From Bacillus sp. FJAT-22090 (GTDB taxonomy: Bacteria > Bacillota > Bacilli > Bacillales_A > Planococcaceae), in contig NZ_CP012601.1 of the NCBI RefSeq assembly GCF_001278755.1, positions 2,604,001 to 2,668,000 of the forward strand: 64,000 bases of DNA. The letters run 5' to 3'. A model generated the notes under the pieces. The model did not search any database. It had not been told where the DNA came from and worked only from the letters and a program-made list of their open reading frames with translations. This document shows, piece after piece, positions 61,661-64,000 of the stretch (within the stretch, counting starts at the first letter, position 1; every line of letters starts with the position of its first letter). A program made the position numbers and the translations under genes.

Positions 61661-62224
61661 ATTTATCTTCAACACAATATTGGAAAAAAAGTTAAAGAGG
61701 CTAGATTAAGTAAGTCATTCACTCAACAGGAACTAGCTGAGAGATGTAATTTGACTAAGAGTCATATTTCAAAAATAGAAAATGGACAAGCTGCCCCTGC
61801 TGTAGCAACACTTTCAAAAATAGCTCAGGAGTTAGACACACCCTTATCATGGTTTTTAGAATCAAATCTCCACAATAAATTATCTATCGTAAAAAGTAAT
61901 GAAAAAACAGTAAAGGTCGGAAATAAAGAAATAGGCTACACTTACGAAGCTCTTGCAAATCGTTCTCGTTTTAGCAAAGTAGAACCTGTAATTGTCACCG
62001 TCCTACCAGAAGCGGAATATGTAGAACCCTTTACACATATAGAAGATGAGTTTATTTATATTCTTTCTGGATCTATTAATCTTTATTATGATGGCGAATT
62101 ACATTATTTAGAACAAGGAGATAGTGCTTATTTTGAAGGAAATGTGCCTCATATCTTTCTTTCAGCAGATAAAAATAGCGAGGCGAAAGTATTAACATTA
62201 TTCATTCAAACGAATCCACTATAA
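61661..62224 (+). CDS. XRE-family regulator with C-terminal cupin domain, apparent AUU start
   Basis: The 187-residue protein has an N-terminal HTH ('IGKKVKEARLSKSFTQQELA' then 'CNLTKSHISKIENGQ') and a cupin domain from about 115 ('HIEDEFIYILSGSINLYYDG', 'DSAYFEGNVPHIF'). In-frame ATG, GTG or TTG codons first occur at 61751, inside the HTH. A stop codon (TAG at about 61646) closes the frame upstream. The AGGAGG at 61648-61653 leaves ATT at 61661 at ideal spacing. It probably senses a metabolite through the cupin and controls the adjacent HMG-CoA reductase gene. The start is inferred. Confidence 0.82.
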   Translation: MYLQHNIGKKVKEARLSKSFTQQELAERCNLTKSHISKIENGQAAPAVATLSKIAQELDTPLSWFLESNLHNKLSIVKSNEKTVKVGNKEIGYTYEALANRSRFSKVEPVIVTVLPEAEYVEPFTHIEDEFIYILSGSINLYYDGELHYLEQGDSAYFEGNVPHIFLSADKNSEAKVLTLFIQTNPL

Positions 62225-62353
62225 TAATCTTTTTCCCTGGAAAACACTCGTATCTTTCTTTTCGTTCCCCTGTATTCGCAAGATCCTCATTAATAATTAT
62301 TTTTTGTTATCTCATAAATATTTTCAGAATAAAATTTAAATTTAGTATTTACA

Positions 62354-62369
62354 ATTAATAATTATTAAT
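62354..62369. promoter_or_regulatory. AT-rich palindrome, candidate operator
   Basis: ATTAATAATTATTAAT is a perfect 16-bp palindrome; ATTAATAATTATT recurs at 62289-62301, and TTATTAAT occurs just before the regulator gene (about 61625). Confidence 0.45.
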
Positions 62370-62374
62370 GTACT

Positions 62375-62417
62375 TTTGTGTAATAGGATTCAACTAAGTT
62401 GAATCCTATTACACAAA
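62375..62417. promoter_or_regulatory. Perfect 43-bp inverted repeat ahead of mvaA
   Basis: Two 21-bp arms (left begins TTTGTGTAATAGGATTCAAC) are exact complements around one A, ending 4 bp before the AGGGGTG ribosome site of mvaA. No T-run follows. It could be an operator or a leader hairpin. Confidence 0.7.
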
Positions 62418-62434
62418 TACAAGGGGTGTATGTA

Positions 62435-63715
62435 ATGACAAATTCAAGAGTTCCAGGTTTTTATCGTCTATCAACTAAAGAAAGATTTGATATTGTTACC
62501 AAGGGACGAGATTTAACAGAAAATCAATTAAAATATCTTTCTGGAGACCACGCTTTATCTATGGATTTAGCAGATTCAATGATTGAAAATGTTATTGGAC
62601 AAATAGGAATCCCTCTAGGGATTGCAACTAACTTTAAAATTAATGGAAAAGATATGTTTATTCCTATGGCAACGGAAGAACCTTCTGTTGTAGCTGCAGC
62701 TAGCAATGCAGCAAAAGCTGCTTATGATCATGGAGGTTTTTTCACATCCATGAGCGGAACAATTATGCGTGGACAAATTCAAGTATTACATGTTGCGGAT
62801 CCCTATGCTGCAAGAGCAAAGATTTTTGAGCATAAAGAGGAAATTTTAAATTATTGTAACGAAAAAGATCCTACCTTAGTCTCTTTTGGTGGAGGAGCTA
62901 AAGATTTAGAAGTCCATATTGTTCCAACTACTTCTCAAATAATGTTAGTCATTCATCTAATTGTTGATACGAAAGATGCGATGGGCGCGAATGCGGTTAA
63001 CACTATGGCAGAGGCAGTTTCACCGACTATCGAAACAATTACAGGTGGTAAAGTGGTACTTAGAATAATTTCGAATTTGGCAGATCGCCGGTTAGTTCGT
63101 GCTAGAGCTGTATTCTCTACTGAGGCACTTGGTGGTAAGGAAATCGTCGAAAACATTGTAAGCGCTTTCGAATTTGCAGACTTTGACCCATATCGTGCAG
63201 CTACCCATAACAAAGGAATAATGAATGGTATATCAGCAGTGGTTTTAGCAACAGGAAATGATACTCGAGCAGTAGAAGCAGGCGCACATGCATATGCATC
63301 TATATCAGGTCACTATAAATCGCTAACTAAATGGGAAATAAATGCCGATGGCAATTTATCTGGATCAATTGAACTTCCTATGGCAGTTGGTATTGTAGGA
63401 GGAGCTACGAAAACACATCCGGTAGCACAGGCTGCCCTAAAAATTATGGATGTAAATTCAGCTGAAGAACTTGCAGGCAGCATAGCCGCTGCAGGTTTGG
63501 CACAAAATGCTGCTGCTTTACGTGCCTTATCTGCTGAAGGTATTCAAAGAGGTCATATGTCTCTACATGCTAGAAATTTAGCAGTAATGGCAGGTGCGGA
63601 TAAGTCCGATATTGATAGAATCGTAGCTCAAGCTATAAAAGAGAAAGACCTTAGATACGATCGTATTTTAGAGATAACAAAAGCAATTCAAAGAGGTGAG
63701 CAAGATGTCAAATAA
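62435..63715 (+). CDS. mvaA: Hydroxymethylglutaryl-CoA reductase, class II (degradative type)
   Basis: A 426-residue class II HMG-CoA reductase. Catalytic residues are visible: Glu82 in 'ATEEPSVVAAASNAA', Lys260 in 'THNKGIMNG', Asp276 in 'GNDTRAVEAGAHAYA' and His378 in 'SLHARNLAVMAG'. Class II enzymes interconvert HMG-CoA and mevalonate and may act in either direction. No other mevalonate-pathway gene is in view. The regulator upstream and the membrane protein overlapping downstream resemble a mevalonate catabolic cluster. The ATG at 62435 follows AAGGGGTG. Reaction certain, direction inferred. Confidence 0.9.
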   Translation: MTNSRVPGFYRLSTKERFDIVTKGRDLTENQLKYLSGDHALSMDLADSMIENVIGQIGIPLGIATNFKINGKDMFIPMATEEPSVVAAASNAAKAAYDHGGFFTSMSGTIMRGQIQVLHVADPYAARAKIFEHKEEILNYCNEKDPTLVSFGGGAKDLEVHIVPTTSQIMLVIHLIVDTKDAMGANAVNTMAEAVSPTIETITGGKVVLRIISNLADRRLVRARAVFSTEALGGKEIVENIVSAFEFADFDPYRAATHNKGIMNGISAVVLATGNDTRAVEAGAHAYASISGHYKSLTKWEINADGNLSGSIELPMAVGIVGGATKTHPVAQAALKIMDVNSAEELAGSIAAAGLAQNAAALRALSAEGIQRGHMSLHARNLAVMAGADKSDIDRIVAQAIKEKDLRYDRILEITKAIQRGEQDVK

Positions 63716-64000
63716 ACACGAAACATCCACAACTGATTTGAACGAAAATAATAATACTAAAACCTATTTAGAGATTCTTGGGGATACTATTTTACCTAAC
63801 CAATTACTTCTAGCAATTTTGTTAAGTGTAGGTGTTAGTTTAGGAGGATACAATATTGGTCTTTGGTTGCTCCCCTCTATCGCTAGTGAGAATATGGTAG
63901 CTTCCTATTCCCTTCTTATTGGGATTTCTGGAAGTGTCATATCACTTGTTATATGCTCAATTATTTTTAAACCAAAAAGATTATTAATCGAAGAGGAAAC
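63705..64000 (+). CDS. Membrane protein, partial (right window edge)
   Basis: The ATG at 63705 overlaps the mvaA stop by eleven bases and follows GAGGTGAG. The first 98 residues comprise a hydrophilic head with 'NENNNTKTYLEILGD' and two membrane helices ('LLLAILLSVGVSLGGYNIG', 'YSLLIGISGSVISLVICSII'), then 'FKPKRLLIEEE'. The frame is open at the edge. It is surely co-transcribed with mvaA and may be part of a transporter for mevalonate or a related acid, but I do not recognise the family. Confidence 0.65.
   Translation, partial: MSNKHETSTTDLNENNNTKTYLEILGDTILPNQLLLAILLSVGVSLGGYNIGLWLLPSIASENMVASYSLLIGISGSVISLVICSIIFKPKRLLIEEE

Noticed and set aside
1-64000. tRNA, rRNA, prophage or insertion-sequence genes
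   Set aside because: No tRNA-like cloverleaf, rRNA sequence, integrase or intact transposase was recognised in any frame.

Overview
The window comes from an AT-rich, endospore-forming member of the Bacillales. The cotJABC spore-coat operon, a sigma-B-type promoter before a yflT-like stress gene, S-box and THI-box leaders, many TTG/GTG starts and strong AGGAGG ribosome sites support this. Protein similarity and the GC-rich intergenic repeats suggest the Planococcaceae/Caryophanaceae (Psychrobacillus/Lysinibacillus-like), which is inference. No rRNA, tRNA, intact insertion sequence, prophage or CRISPR array was seen.

Layout. 0-9.4 kb: the end of a ThrE-type exporter, a secreted beta-propeller protein, a first repeat block, a lysine-degradation-like operon (aldehyde dehydrogenase, lysine 6-dehydrogenase, glutaryl-CoA-dehydrogenase-like) and an AIM24 protein. 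9.6-18 kb: a YoaS/YozG pair and a peptide-type ABC transporter with a circularly permuted binding protein, two N-terminally extended permeases and a fused double ATPase. 18.1-21.8 kb: an S-box operon metI-metC plus a frameshifted MetE-like gene. 21.9-22.7 kb: a second repeat block. 22.8-31.4 kb: small genes, an Mhq-like quinone/electrophile module, a beta-oxidation trio, an FMN reductase and DUF2935. 31.5-34.4 kb: two carriers and cotJABC. 34.4-41.9 kb: a diguanylate cyclase, an MMPL exporter with TetR, PBP4 and a PadR/DUF1129 pair, with three related palindromes between genes. 41.9-52 kb: an erythromycin-esterase homologue, small enzymes, a Gln/Gly/Tyr/Pro repeat protein, YflT and topoisomerase III. 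52.0-52.9 kb: a third repeat block. 53.5-58.4 kb: a TPP-riboswitch thiamine-salvage operon. 58.5-64 kb: a P1 peptidase, a 5'-nucleotidase, an XRE-cupin regulator that apparently starts at AUU, and class II HMG-CoA reductase with the start of a membrane protein.

The three long non-coding blocks (3230-4012, 21916-22653, 52039-52878) share modules. Each is flanked by two direct copies of a terminator-like hairpin, and that hairpin differs from locus to locus, as expected of an element that inserts into terminators and duplicates them. This is the strongest undescribed-looking signal here, together with the circularly permuted solute-binding protein.
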